Assembly: GCF_002313155.2 (NCBI RefSeq)
Contig: NZ_NWFK02000001.1
Coordinates: forward strand, 2,108,001-2,172,000
DNA from: Psychrobacter sp. FDAARGOS_221
GTDB taxonomy: Bacteria > Pseudomonadota > Gammaproteobacteria > Pseudomonadales > Moraxellaceae
DNA length: 64,000 nt
Reading direction: 5' to 3'
Position 1 is the stretch's first letter, and every line of letters begins with the position of its first letter. Position numbers and translations under genes: made by a program. Shown here in pieces: positions 25,036-33,906 of the stretch. The notes below the pieces were generated by a model. The model was not told the origin of the DNA. It did not search any database and saw only the letters and a program-made list of their open reading frames with translations.

Positions 25036-26071
25036 GGACAATCGAAACCAATTATCAGCGATAAAGGTGATGATTATCGCTGAGTCTCAGCAGCAGCGAC
25101 ACGCTTTTGAGGACACCTTTACTCAGTTAGGATTGAGCATTGTGGGCTGTTTTGCTCCTGAGAAATTGAGTGACAGTGCATTACAGTATTATGCTCAGCA
25201 ATCGATAGATTTATGGTTATTGGACAGCGATGATAATGGTGAGCTATATCAAAAGCTGGACCAACTGTTAGAAGCAGCGCAGTACTCTCAATCTGGACAA
25301 CAAAAATTAATAACAAAGCCGCAACTGTTAATTGGCTTTGAGCAAGCGCCGCCGTTGTCAGCAAGTCAACCTTATGGCAAATGGCAACGCCAGCTGCGAC
25401 GTAAGCTGGCAAGTTTATTAAATCTACCGCAGTTGAACATCACGCCAAATGCAGCAGCACGCTATCGGCCATGGCGTTATGTACTATTGCTAGTAGCGGA
25501 TTCACAGCATCTAGAGCCAGTACAGGCTTTATTAACCCAACTGTCAGCTGAGCTGCCGGTGAGTATTTTGCTTGCGCCTACAGTGAGCACAAAAGGTAAT
25601 GCCAACAGTGGGAACATTAATCCAGATCAGTCATTGCATGCCTTACCGGCGTATTTACAGCAAGATAATGATTGGCGCTGTCAGGTGATTAATAGCACCT
25701 TAAACATGCAAGCGGGACATTGTTATATCGTACCTCTGACTGAGCAAATAGTATGTGACTCTACTGGTCGAGTGATTATTAACCGTCAGCAGCAGGGTAC
25801 GTTAGCGCAACTGTTTAATAACTGTAGTGAGGTATTTGGCGAGCAGCTGATAGCGTTGTGTTTCACTAAGATAGCCAGTGATCGACAGGTTAATACTAAT
25901 AACGGCAACACTGCGCATTCCAATGCCGCGCATAGCTTGATCAAAACTAGCATAGTATTTGATGCAGCCAGTATTGCCGCTGCCAATCACAGTCTGTTAT
26001 GGCAGCCAGCAGATATGTCCGCTCAAGATTTACAGGCATTAGCGGCTAAGGTGAGTCATTTGTGTCAGTAA
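25028..26071 (+). CDS. Degenerate CheB-like protein (ChpB-type, probably inactive methylesterase)
   Basis: A 347-residue protein whose GTG start overlaps the end of chpA by 8 bases, in the place where Pseudomonas has chpB. Residues ~13-120 resemble a degenerate receiver (VMIIAESQQQRHAF, DLWLLDSDD, then QAPPLSASQPYGKWQRQLR as in ChpB). Residues ~150-345 follow the CheB methylesterase outline. However, the catalytic Gly-x-Ser-x-Gly-Gly is replaced by VADSQHLEP, the catalytic His (normally Gln-His after a beta strand) by Pro-Thr in LLAPTVS, and the Gly-Met-Gly-x-Asp-Gly loop by KIASDR. The Ser and Asp may remain but the His and glycines do not. I infer a pseudo-enzyme kept as a scaffold or regulator. 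Confidence 0.65.
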   Translation: MSRDNRNQLSAIKVMIIAESQQQRHAFEDTFTQLGLSIVGCFAPEKLSDSALQYYAQQSIDLWLLDSDDNGELYQKLDQLLEAAQYSQSGQQKLITKPQLLIGFEQAPPLSASQPYGKWQRQLRRKLASLLNLPQLNITPNAAARYRPWRYVLLLVADSQHLEPVQALLTQLSAELPVSILLAPTVSTKGNANSGNINPDQSLHALPAYLQQDNDWRCQVINSTLNMQAGHCYIVPLTEQIVCDSTGRVIINRQQQGTLAQLFNNCSEVFGEQLIALCFTKIASDRQVNTNNGNTAHSNAAHSLIKTSIVFDAASIAAANHSLLWQPADMSAQDLQALAAKVSHLCQ

Positions 26072-26655
26072 AACAAAAGGAAGCACGTGTGAATAGTAAG
26101 CAGCTCTTTCAATCGCAGTCTCAGATTCAGCCTTCATCGCTGACAGCCAATACTTTGGTCAATGTCAATCAGGGTGTATTGGATGCAACCTTGATTCCCG
26201 CTGTGGGTCAGCCAGATTGGATTTTGCCAACTGCACTGATATTGGCGGTAGAGCCTGCTGATGTTCAGCAAACCACATTAGACAATAATTGCTTTGATTA
26301 TCTATGGCGACCAGAAGCTGATCATCAATTAAAGCAACAGTCAGAGCAGCAATCAATAGACACACAGGATAAGTCACAAACCATTAAAGTTTATGCGTTA
26401 ACGCCGACGCTAGAGAAGGTTGATACTATTTTGGTATTGGAAGGTGAAAATAATGATGCACGGCTTGGTTTATTGATACAAGGTGAGTTAGCGCAGCGGC
26501 AGATTAAACTGTCTGATATTAAAGATATTGAGCCAACTGAGGCTGAGGGTCTAAATATTGAGCACAGCGCAGACTTTGTTTTTCAGTTAGTGTCAGTGCA
26601 GCAGCAAGTGTGTATAGTGCCGGACTTAACAGCGTTAGCTGCTCATATACGCTAA
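26062..26655 (+). CDS. Divergent CheW-like protein (ChpC-type)
   Basis: A protein of up to 197 residues, overlapping the previous gene by 10 bases, where chpC stands in Pseudomonas. It follows the CheW beta-barrel outline: ATLIPAVGQPDWILPTALI, IKVYALTPTLEKVDTILVL, RLGLLIQGELAQRQIKL and FVFQLVSVQQQVCIVPDL match the strand order, but the conserved Arg-Gly pair is not obvious. GTG at 26062 (site AAGGTGAG) and GTG at 26089 (site AAAAGGAAG) are both possible starts; the longer form is given. It may be an adaptor for additional receptors. Assignment rests mainly on gene order. Confidence 0.55.
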   Translation: MSVKQKEARVNSKQLFQSQSQIQPSSLTANTLVNVNQGVLDATLIPAVGQPDWILPTALILAVEPADVQQTTLDNNCFDYLWRPEADHQLKQQSEQQSIDTQDKSQTIKVYALTPTLEKVDTILVLEGENNDARLGLLIQGELAQRQIKLSDIKDIEPTEAEGLNIEHSADFVFQLVSVQQQVCIVPDLTALAAHIR

Positions 26656-26834
26656 TCTACAAAACCGATTAATTTTATAGTGGTTTACTGTGGACTGAGT
26701 ATATAGGGTTAAATATAGCTGGGTTTGGTAGCAGCTGTATTATTTATAAGTTATCATTTAGCATTTATATGCAATACGAGTCCCATAGAAAGATAAACAG
26801 ACGAAAGGCCTACCGATAAAAGGATAAGCATGCG

Positions 26835-27383
26835 ATGACAACCAATCTTAACCAACATCATAAAACCGTAGCGTCTCAGCCAGCCAAATGGCCCGCTGCT
26901 GTGCGACTGTTTCACTGGATCAGCGCGCTTTTGCTGCTGCTGACTTGGATAATGATTACCCTGCATGAAAATACCGATGGCTCGTATATTGAGTGGCATA
27001 AGTCATTTGGTGTCAGTGTTTTATTATGGATGGTTGCTCGAGTCATCGTTCGCGTCAGCAGCCAAGCACCGGCTGTTATGATATTGCCGGCTTGGCAAAA
27101 GCTGATATCGCGTGTGATTCATTTTGGGCTATATGTGTTGTTATTTGCGATGCCACTATCAGGTTTATTAATGTCTTGGTATGGCGGACGTACGATTGAT
27201 ATGTTTGGTATGGTTGAGATTCCAAGCATGCTAACCACCGATCGCGCCAAAGCACGTTTCTTCGATGATATGCATACAGAGGTAGTTTGGCCCACTTTAT
27301 TGACCTTTACTGCGGTGCATTTATTGGCAGTATTAAAGCATCAATTTATCAATAAAGACAAAGTGATGAGCCGTATGAAGTAG
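26835..27383 (+). CDS. cybB: Cytochrome b561
   Basis: A 182-residue inner membrane di-haem cytochrome b. Four transmembrane helices are seen (~28-46, ~60-78, ~98-120, ~150-168). Likely haem-ligand His residues lie in RLFHWIS, IEWHKSFG, RVIHFGLY and TAVHLLAVLKH. Related proteins pass electrons between quinol and oxygen or superoxide. It has AAGGAT upstream and is followed by a bidirectional terminator shared with the min genes. It is a single-gene unit. Confidence 0.88.
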   Translation: MTTNLNQHHKTVASQPAKWPAAVRLFHWISALLLLLTWIMITLHENTDGSYIEWHKSFGVSVLLWMVARVIVRVSSQAPAVMILPAWQKLISRVIHFGLYVLLFAMPLSGLLMSWYGGRTIDMFGMVEIPSMLTTDRAKARFFDDMHTEVVWPTLLTFTAVHLLAVLKHQFINKDKVMSRMK

Positions 27384-27432
27384 CTGTATGAAGTAACCGT
27401 ATAAAGTAATGGATACATACAGTGAGCCATAA

Positions 27433-27463
27433 AAAAACCGCTTCAATCAGAAGCGGTTTTTTA
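27433..27463. terminator. Bidirectional terminator between cybB and minE
   Basis: The hairpin has arms AAAAACCGCTTC and GAAGCGGTTTTT with a 5-base loop. An A run on one side and a T run on the other let it stop transcription from both convergent units. Confidence 0.92.
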
Positions 27464-27542
27464 TTATATGTCATGCTAAATCAAAGCGTTTAGATAAAAT
27501 ATTAACGTAAGTTTACCTAAGCGGCTTATTTTCCTGAGTGAC

Positions 27543-27824
27543 TTATTTGCCGTCAGGTAAGTTAATGTTCATCTCTAATACGTCTAAGTTGTCTTCATGA
27601 CGATGGTTGATATTCACATCATCAATCTGTACACCGTTAACGTACTTATTAACCACTTCTAAGATTTCACGTTTCATTTTTTCGATACGATCAGTGGTCA
27701 AGCGTGAGTTAAGACGGTTCTCACTGGCAACAATAACTTTCAAACGCTCGGTGGCGGTATTGGCACTACCTGTTCTGGTGTCTGTGCCAAATAAACTACT
27801 CCAAAATCCTTTCTTTCTTGACAT
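27543..27824 (-). CDS. minE: Cell division topological specificity factor MinE
   Basis: A 93-residue protein that stimulates MinD ATPase and drives pole-to-pole oscillation. The N-terminal membrane and MinD-binding part is [12 protein letters not shown], then [15 protein letters not shown]. The dimerising C-terminal domain includes [32 protein letters not shown]. It starts 2 bases after the minD stop, so the two are coupled. Confidence 0.96.
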   Translation of the reverse strand: MSRKKGFWSSLFGTDTRTGSANTATERLKVIVASENRLNSRLTTDRIEKMKREILEVVNKYVNGVQIDDVNINHRHEDNLDVLEMNINLPDGK

Positions 27825-27825
27825 A

Positions 27826-28638
27826 TTAACCCCCGAACCAGCGTTGTAAGAAGCTTTTCTTTTTCACATCAATGTGACGTAATGGTCTTTCTTCACCCAA
27901 AAAGCGAGCGACGATATCATCGTAACATTGACCCGCGATAGAGTCTGGATAATGAATCACAGGCTCACCATGGTTTGAGGCTTCAAGAACACTGTTACTT
28001 TCAGGGATAACACCCAATAAAGGCACTTTTAGAATGTCATTAGAGATGGTATCAATGTCCATCATCTCTTTGGCTGCAGCACGCTCTGGGTTATAACGGT
28101 TAATAACCAGATGCTCACGTACGGTACCAGTACCTTCTTCTACTTTCTTAGTACGGCTTTGTAATACACCAATGATACGGTCCGAGTCACGTACTGATGA
28201 AATCTCTGGGTTGGTGACGATGATGGCTTCATCAGCATGATACATAGCCAGCTGAGCACCACGCTCGATACCTGCAGGAGAGTCACAGATAATATAGTCA
28301 AACTGCTTAGACAGCTCTTCAATCACTTCAGTAACGCCTTCGTCTGTTAAGGCATCTTTATCGCGAGTTTGGCTGGCAGGTAGAATGAATAGATTCTCTA
28401 GGCGTTTGTCTTTTACTAGCGCTTGAGAGAGGCGAGCATTACCAGAAATGACGTCAACGAAGTCATAAACAATGCGATTTTCGCAGCCCATCAGCAAGTC
28501 TAAGTTACGTAAACCTACGTCAAAATCGATGACAACAGTTTTGTAACCACGTAATGCTAAGCCTGCGGCAAATGAAGCACTGGTTGTCGTTTTTCCGACG
28601 CCGCCTTTACCAGAGGTAATTACAACGATTTTTGCCAC
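27826..28638 (-). CDS. minD: Septum site-determining ATPase MinD
   Basis: A 270-residue Walker-type ATPase that recruits MinC to the membrane. It has the deviant Walker A motif ([15 protein letters not shown]), [13 protein letters not shown], and [13 protein letters not shown]. The C-terminus is an amphipathic membrane-targeting helix ([13 protein letters not shown]). Length is usual for the family. A 401-base gap separates it from minC upstream, so minDE may have its own promoter. Confidence 0.97.
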   Translation of the reverse strand: MAKIVVITSGKGGVGKTTTSASFAAGLALRGYKTVVIDFDVGLRNLDLLMGCENRIVYDFVDVISGNARLSQALVKDKRLENLFILPASQTRDKDALTDEGVTEVIEELSKQFDYIICDSPAGIERGAQLAMYHADEAIIVTNPEISSVRDSDRIIGVLQSRTKKVEEGTGTVREHLVINRYNPERAAAKEMMDIDTISNDILKVPLLGVIPESNSVLEASNHGEPVIHYPDSIAGQCYDDIVARFLGEERPLRHIDVKKKSFLQRWFGG

Positions 28639-29039
28639 AATGGCATACTCCTATAGATCTGAATATGAAGTCTGAGCATGGACACTAGGTGTCCATAATG
28701 AGAGATAATAGATATAACCGAACAGATAAATCTAACAAAAGATATATCTTAGTATATATAACCAATAGCAAGTTTAGAAAGTAGATATAAACTTGTCTAT
28801 CAAGCGAATACAAGTTGGCAGGCTAATTGAGTGTCAGATTATTGGCTAAAAATTAGAAGCACAACTGCACCACATAAGTCAAATTTCATGGCGTTAGGGT
28901 ATCATAGATGACACTAAAGTAACAGTATTCGCTTGCTTTTTTCATTGATATTTGTTTGCTTTTTTATTACTGCTAGTTTTCACTAACCTGGGCGTAATTA
29001 ACAGTCTACGAGTAGCTACTCATAGTTTACCAGTACTTA
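28639..29039. other. Gap between minC and minD
   Basis: 401 bases, AT-rich, with no reading frame or RNA gene that I can recognise. In most gammaproteobacteria minC and minD are nearly adjacent, so an extra promoter for minDE is likely in it. No clear promoter motif was identified. Confidence 0.4.
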
Positions 29040-29915
29040 CTAATAGTTTTCTAATACTTCAAAAACTAAGCCTTCGCCTTCTACGAATCTGACCTGCACT
29101 GGCTTATCAATCATATCTTTTGGAATGCTGTCGTGCAGGATATAAGTCCCAGCAACCGAAACCAAAGAAGGGTTAAAGCGTTGGCAGAAGATGCGAGCGT
29201 CTTTGTCTCCAGTTGCACCAGCCACTAAGCGACCTTGGGCACGGCCATAGATGTGTAGGCTGTTGTCTGTAATAGCTTCAGCGCCATTATTAACACTATT
29301 GGTCAGAACTAAGTCACCGCCAACATGGTTGATGCTTTGACCGGAGCGTAGCATCTGATCATAAAACAAGGTAGTCATGGTGTCAGAGCCGCTAAAGTCA
29401 CTGCTACTTTGCGATAGGCTTTGTTGCTCAGCATCTGCTGAATCAGTAGGGTCTGCAGCCGTTGTATTATCCAAGCTGTCTGTAGTTTCCGCAGCGTCAC
29501 TATTCTCTGCAGCGTCTGAGTTATCTGAAGAATTAGCATCTTTTGAAGTGCTAGGCTCTGGGATAGATTCTGCTAACGTGGTGGTCGCTTTTTTGGTTGG
29601 GCGAATGCGCTCAATGCGTTTGCCATCCCCTGGGAATATTGCCAAACGCAAGGCTTTGGCTGCCTCATCTAAGATACCGGTGACCACACCAATAGGCTGT
29701 AGCCCCCATGACCAAAATAAATCGATTAAAGAGTTCAGATCTTGTTCTATGTCACTTTCTATAATCACCGGAATCTGGCTGTTTTTATTACTCAAATTCT
29801 CTGACAAATAGGCGTCAATTTGCTGTAGATCATTGCTGTGCAATTGAATGCGAGTGAAGGTGAGCATCTTACCGTACATTTTTAAGGTAGGCGTCACATC
29901 AGTTGAGGCTGTCAT
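29040..29915 (-). CDS. minC: Septum formation inhibitor MinC
   Basis: A 291-residue FtsZ-ring inhibitor. The N-terminal domain (~1-105) is FtsZ-binding (FTRIQLHSNDLQQIDAYL, LIDLFWSWGLQPIGVV). The C-terminal domain (~185-291) is the MinD-binding beta helix (YDQMLRSGQSINHVGGDLV, GRAQGRLVAGATGD, RIFCQRFNPSLVSVAG). Between them lies a ~65-residue Ser/Asp/Ala/Thr-rich linker with repeated NSDAAE-like units, longer than the usual linker. E. coli MinC has 231 residues, and the linker explains the difference. AAGGATT stands before the ATG. Confidence 0.94.
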   Translation of the reverse strand: MTASTDVTPTLKMYGKMLTFTRIQLHSNDLQQIDAYLSENLSNKNSQIPVIIESDIEQDLNSLIDLFWSWGLQPIGVVTGILDEAAKALRLAIFPGDGKRIERIRPTKKATTTLAESIPEPSTSKDANSSDNSDAAENSDAAETTDSLDNTTAADPTDSADAEQQSLSQSSSDFSGSDTMTTLFYDQMLRSGQSINHVGGDLVLTNSVNNGAEAITDNSLHIYGRAQGRLVAGATGDKDARIFCQRFNPSLVSVAGTYILHDSIPKDMIDKPVQVRFVEGEGLVFEVLENY

Positions 29916-30143
29916 AAAAAATCCTTAAAGATCAAAAGCGATAAAAGAGCTAACTGAGAATAGTGAAAAATTCGGGATAAAACATAAAGCAGCTAACATC
30001 AGTCACTGCTTTTGCTTGGTTTATTGTTATAGATGATATGGATTATAAATTACAGGGTTGTGAGTTAGTGCATCTTATATATTTTATACATTATAGGTTT
30101 GTATTACAGGCTGCAATGTCATCTCTAACCACATACAGTCTGA

Positions 30144-31223
30144 CTACAGATGCAGCTGCTGTTGATGCTTCCACTGTTGAACTTTAACCTGTTGCTCGAA
30201 AGCGGTCAATCCATCATTAACGATACTAGACACTAATTGCTCAAGCTCAGGATTATCAAGCTCAATATTGGCAATGGTTTTGGCCACTTCATCAATAATT
30301 GGATGCGCTACTTGCGGCTGAGTGAGGTGGCTGATTAAGGTTCGGGTAATGTTTTGGCCAATATTTTGACTGACTGTATGCAGCTCACTTTCGATCAGCC
30401 CACCTGCGATCGGTATCATACGCAGATAACGACGTAGCTCAGGTGTATTATATAACGCTTCTTGTACCGCTGCACCGACCTCAGAGGCGAGCTGCTTGCT
30501 GCCATCACTTTGAGCCAGTTGTTGTAATTTAGGTGTCAGTTCTTGCTTGAGCATAGAGGATAACAACTGCTCGATTTGACCACGGTTTTTGTTGAGGGTT
30601 TCATCAAGAAAGCGTTGATTGGCTTGTTCATCTGCAAACTGCTGACGCAGATTATCGGTAGAGGTCAGAATCACTCGATCCGACAGCTCCTCGAAGATAA
30701 CATCGTAATAGAACTTACCAAAGGCAATCCACTTTTTCGGCAATACCTGATAGCCAAGCTGATACAGTTTACGGCCAATAAAAAAGGCTCTGAGCAAACG
30801 TAACGCACGAAATTGTGGAAAACAACCGAGTACTTCGTACCAATGCGCAAAGGGAAAGAAAAACCAACGAGAATAGGTTTTATTGATAATGGCCAGTCCC
30901 CAACGCAGTGCCAACTCGACAATTAAGAAGATGGTAAAAAAGCCGCCCAACACCCTTAACGGGAAGTGGATGCCGTCAGTATAGACGCGCAAGTACTGGC
31001 TCACATTCAGCCAGTCGGCCATTTGCGCCGCAAACTTACTCATCAATAACAGGTCGATACTGATAATTGTCAGGTCAATGACAATCACCAGTAGCATGAT
31101 AATGTCGTAACCCAAACCTAGAATGGCTCTTGTCTTACTCTGGTTTGGCGGCTCATTGGGTGTTGTCGATGTTGGGTCAGAGTCTGCCTGTGTTAGCTGC
31201 GTATCCTGTTGTGAGTCAGTCAT
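30144..31223 (-). CDS. Conserved membrane protein with ion-channel-like first half
   Basis: A 359-residue protein that I cannot assign firmly. After a hydrophilic, Asp/Ser/Gln-rich N-terminus there are two or three hydrophobic segments (~36-60, ~88-112). An arginine-rich stretch (FRALRLLRAFFIGRKLYQLG, ~140-160) with spaced Arg residues recalls an S4 voltage-sensor helix. The second half is soluble, mainly helical, with Gln-rich coiled-coil-like sequence. It lies 15 bases downstream of the acyltransferase gene on the same strand, so the two are probably co-transcribed and may share a membrane-lipid theme. No pore-loop signature such as TVGYG is visible, so channel function is not supported. 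Confidence 0.6.
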   Translation of the reverse strand: MTDSQQDTQLTQADSDPTSTTPNEPPNQSKTRAILGLGYDIIMLLVIVIDLTIISIDLLLMSKFAAQMADWLNVSQYLRVYTDGIHFPLRVLGGFFTIFLIVELALRWGLAIINKTYSRWFFFPFAHWYEVLGCFPQFRALRLLRAFFIGRKLYQLGYQVLPKKWIAFGKFYYDVIFEELSDRVILTSTDNLRQQFADEQANQRFLDETLNKNRGQIEQLLSSMLKQELTPKLQQLAQSDGSKQLASEVGAAVQEALYNTPELRRYLRMIPIAGGLIESELHTVSQNIGQNITRTLISHLTQPQVAHPIIDEVAKTIANIELDNPELEQLVSSIVNDGLTAFEQQVKVQQWKHQQQLHL

Positions 31224-31238
31224 GCGGTTGGGGTGCCT

Positions 31239-32207
31239 TTAGGATTTAAATGATTTGGGCGAATCGGCAAAATCAGCGTGCATGCGAGTGATTAGCTCAT
31301 CTTTATCACGCCAGACTTTGTCTAGCCAAGCATACATTGTCTGCTTCATATTTTCATCATTATTATAATCACCCTCTTCGATCGCGGTGAACAACTCTTG
31401 CGGAATATCAATACGTTGCAAATTAACACCTAGACGTTTGATATTACCTTTCCAAAGGTCACTATAAGAGGGGCTGCCATCAGGATAGACGATAGTCATA
31501 TCTAAAATGCCATCAATTTGAGGACCCAGTGCCTGAATAGCTAGTGAGATACCGCCGGCTTTTGGTTTTAACAGGTTTTTAAAAGGTGACTTTTGTGCAT
31601 CACGTTTGGCAGGAGTAAAGCGGGTGCCTTCTAAGTAGTTAAGTAAGGCAAAAGGTTTGTCTTTTAGCAACTCACAGGCACGCTTTGCTTCTAAGATATC
31701 ACGGTCTTTTAATGCTGGATTTTTGGCGATCTGAGCTTTGGTATGGCGCTTCATCATTGGGAAGTCCAAAAAGTAGAACGCTTGACCGACAAAAGGGATA
31801 TAAATCAGATTAAATTTGGTAAAAAAGCGGGTTAGAGGCAATCGGCCTTCACTGATGTATTGTACGATACTGGTATCTACCCATGATAAATGGTTACTGA
31901 TTAACAGATACTGTTTGTCTTCTTCCAAATCATCTGGCATTTCAATGCGCCAGTCACGTTCTGGCAGTACGCTATCAATAAGCTTGTTATTGACATTGAT
32001 CCAGTGCTTAGCAATCTTAATGACCTTTTTATCCGCAACCGCTGATCCAGTGACGACTTTGGTTGCGCCCAATAGCCATAATGGCAGACCATAAGTAAAG
32101 GTATTGGCACTAATAACACTGGCTGCGGTCGCAAAAGATGCCGCTTTTCCTAATGATGGCGCTTTTTGGTGTAATTTTTGATAAAAAGTGTTTATTTTCT
32201 TTTTCAT
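31239..32207 (-). CDS. PlsC-family lysophospholipid acyltransferase (YihG-like)
   Basis: A 322-residue membrane-associated acyltransferase. The catalytic H-x4-D motif is in ISNHLSWVDTS, and the second block is LNYLEGTRFTPAKR, which binds the glycerol phosphate. A hydrophobic N-terminal stretch (~20-48) anchors it. Length and C-terminal region fit the YihG-type 1-acylglycerol-3-phosphate acyltransferases, which tune fatty acids at one position of phospholipids. The exact substrate is unknown. It precedes the membrane protein gene at 30144-31223 by 15 bases. Confidence 0.88.
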   Translation of the reverse strand: MKKKINTFYQKLHQKAPSLGKAASFATAASVISANTFTYGLPLWLLGATKVVTGSAVADKKVIKIAKHWINVNNKLIDSVLPERDWRIEMPDDLEEDKQYLLISNHLSWVDTSIVQYISEGRLPLTRFFTKFNLIYIPFVGQAFYFLDFPMMKRHTKAQIAKNPALKDRDILEAKRACELLKDKPFALLNYLEGTRFTPAKRDAQKSPFKNLLKPKAGGISLAIQALGPQIDGILDMTIVYPDGSPSYSDLWKGNIKRLGVNLQRIDIPQELFTAIEEGDYNNDENMKQTMYAWLDKVWRDKDELITRMHADFADSPKSFKS

Positions 32208-33010
32208 AAGAGAACCAAATTAATTATTCTATAAGCGTTAAACAGCAGGCAATCTAAGTCTGATACATCACAGAGCGTAGGTTGAAATTTGACGTTAAGT
32301 TGATGTTTGCGTTAAAGTGACAAGTATGCAGTTTACGATTGTAAACCAAGCATCAGTATAAAGACAATGCCAAAGCATAATTAATGTCATTAGCCACTAT
32401 TTCGGCTGAATCTCAACGATTTAAGCCCACTCATCTATATTTGCCAAATTTTAAATAATACTATTAAAACAATAAAATATGACAATTAAAATATCTGAGT
32501 TATCAGGCTAAGAGTGAATGATAATAAACCCAATTCAGTCTATTAAAGGTGCTGGTTATTGAGCGGCCAACAGGCTGTGCATAAAGCTGTGAGTTAATTA
32601 CTATATGCTATACAGTAAACCACAAATTATTACATAAACGTAAGTTTGAGTTGGCATAATAAGCTATGAAACATTTGCTAACTTTATTAAAGTAAGTTTT
32701 CTGTTTATAAAGCTTTTGCTAAAACAACCTGTTAGTTTGATACAGAGTGCTTATTTGGCTCGCTTAGCTTAGGTTTAGCATAAGCTGCGTTTGGCTTAAA
32801 AACCTTTCAGTTTGGGAACAGGTATTTAGCAATGTTGATTATAAAGGTGTGTTAGGTATTGTTTTTGGCTAAAACAACTTAAGCGAATTGGGTATGGCTA
32901 ATGAAATCAATCGCATACTAAGATAAACATACTACGATAAAACGGATAGCCACTTTCATGTGGCACTAAAATAACAAAACGTAAATCAACTTTTAACTTG
33001 AGGAAATATT
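32208..33010. other. AT-rich divergent intergenic region
   Basis: About 800 bases between the divergent acyltransferase and OmpA-like genes. It should contain both promoters. I see no gene, no strong hairpin and no recognisable operator. A small untranslated RNA cannot be ruled out. Confidence 0.4.
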
Positions 33011-33667
33011 ATGAAAAATAAATTAATGATTGCCGCATTAGCATCAGGTCTAGCATTAACTGGTTGTACAACTGATCCAGCAACTGGTCAACAAAGCGTT
33101 AATAAAGGCGTTTTAGGTGCCTTAGGTGGCGCAGCAGCTGGCGCAGGTATCTCAAAAGCAACTGGCGGTGAGAAAACAGGCCGTGATGCCGCTATTGGTG
33201 CAGCACTAGGTGGTGCTATTGGTTTATACATGGAAAACCAAGAAAAACAACTTAAGCAGCAAATGGCAGGTACTGGCGTTGAAGTTAACCGTAACCCAAA
33301 TACTGGTAACATTGACTTAGTTATGCCAGGTAACATTACCTTTGCTCATGACAGCACCAGCATCAACCCATCTTTCTACAACACGTTAGACAAGTTGGCG
33401 TCTACTATGGTTCAGTATGACCAAAGCACAGTAGACATTAAAGGCCATACTGACAGCACTGGTAACCCATCTTATAACCAAGGTCTATCAGAGCGTCGTG
33501 CACAAGCTGTCGCAAGCTACTTAATCAACCGTGGTGTTGCTAGCTATCGTGTTCGCACTATGGGCTATGGCCAAAACCAACCAGTTGCTAACAACAGCAC
33601 TGAGCAAGGCCGTCAGCAAAACCGTCGTGTTGAGCTACAAATTAATGCACCACAAAACTTGAACTAA
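33011..33667 (+). CDS. OmpA-family lipoprotein with glycine-zipper (YiaD-like)
   Basis: A 218-residue predicted outer membrane lipoprotein. The signal ends in LALTGC (Cys ~19). Residues ~33-80 are a Gly/Ala-rich glycine-zipper segment (LGALGGAAAGAGISKATGG, then AIGAALGGAIGLYM). Residues ~100-215 form an OmpA-like peptidoglycan-binding domain (IKGHTDSTGNPSYNQGLSE, RRAQAVASYL, QNRRVELQI). Codon choice looks regular and strong, as in abundant proteins. AGGAA precedes the ATG and a strong terminator follows. It resembles YiaD/YfiB-type envelope lipoproteins. Confidence 0.9.
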   Translation: MKNKLMIAALASGLALTGCTTDPATGQQSVNKGVLGALGGAAAGAGISKATGGEKTGRDAAIGAALGGAIGLYMENQEKQLKQQMAGTGVEVNRNPNTGNIDLVMPGNITFAHDSTSINPSFYNTLDKLASTMVQYDQSTVDIKGHTDSTGNPSYNQGLSERRAQAVASYLINRGVASYRVRTMGYGQNQPVANNSTEQGRQQNRRVELQINAPQNLN

Positions 33668-33710
33668 TATGCTTCAAGCGTTTGACTTAAACTGATTTTG
33701 TATCAGTGAA

Positions 33711-33748
33711 AAAACAAGCCAGCACTCGCTGGCTTGTTTTTTTGTGTC
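33711..33748 (+). terminator. Rho-independent terminator after the OmpA-like lipoprotein gene
   Basis: The hairpin has arms AAACAAGCCAGC and GCTGGCTTGTTT with a 4-base loop, followed by T residues, ~45 bases after the stop codon. Confidence 0.95.
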
Positions 33749-33766
33749 AGTTCTCACAATGTGATT

Positions 33767-33785
33767 GATAATCGTTATCGATAAC
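33767..33785 (+). promoter_or_regulatory. Probable Fur box upstream of the imelysin operon
   Basis: The 19 bases GATAATCGTTATCGATAAC match most positions of the Fur consensus (GATAATGATAATCATTATC; about 13 of 19 by eye) and contain overlapping GATAA/TTATC inverted hexamers. It lies ~120 bases before the imelysin start codon, just after the preceding terminator. That is where an iron-repressed promoter should be. Confidence 0.75.
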
Positions 33786-33906
33786 ATTATAATTGTTGCT
33801 GAAGTTAAACAGTTTATTGCTAACAGTATCCTGCTTTCGTATTTCAGTTTTAAAAACTTGGGTACATCACCTAAAATTCACAGTGAACACAATTAGAGAC
33901 TAAATT

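Noticed and set aside
26062..26655. ChpC-like protein as a frameshifted CheB C-terminus
   Set aside because: It has its own ribosome sites and a CheW-like strand pattern, and the preceding gene already covers the full CheB length.
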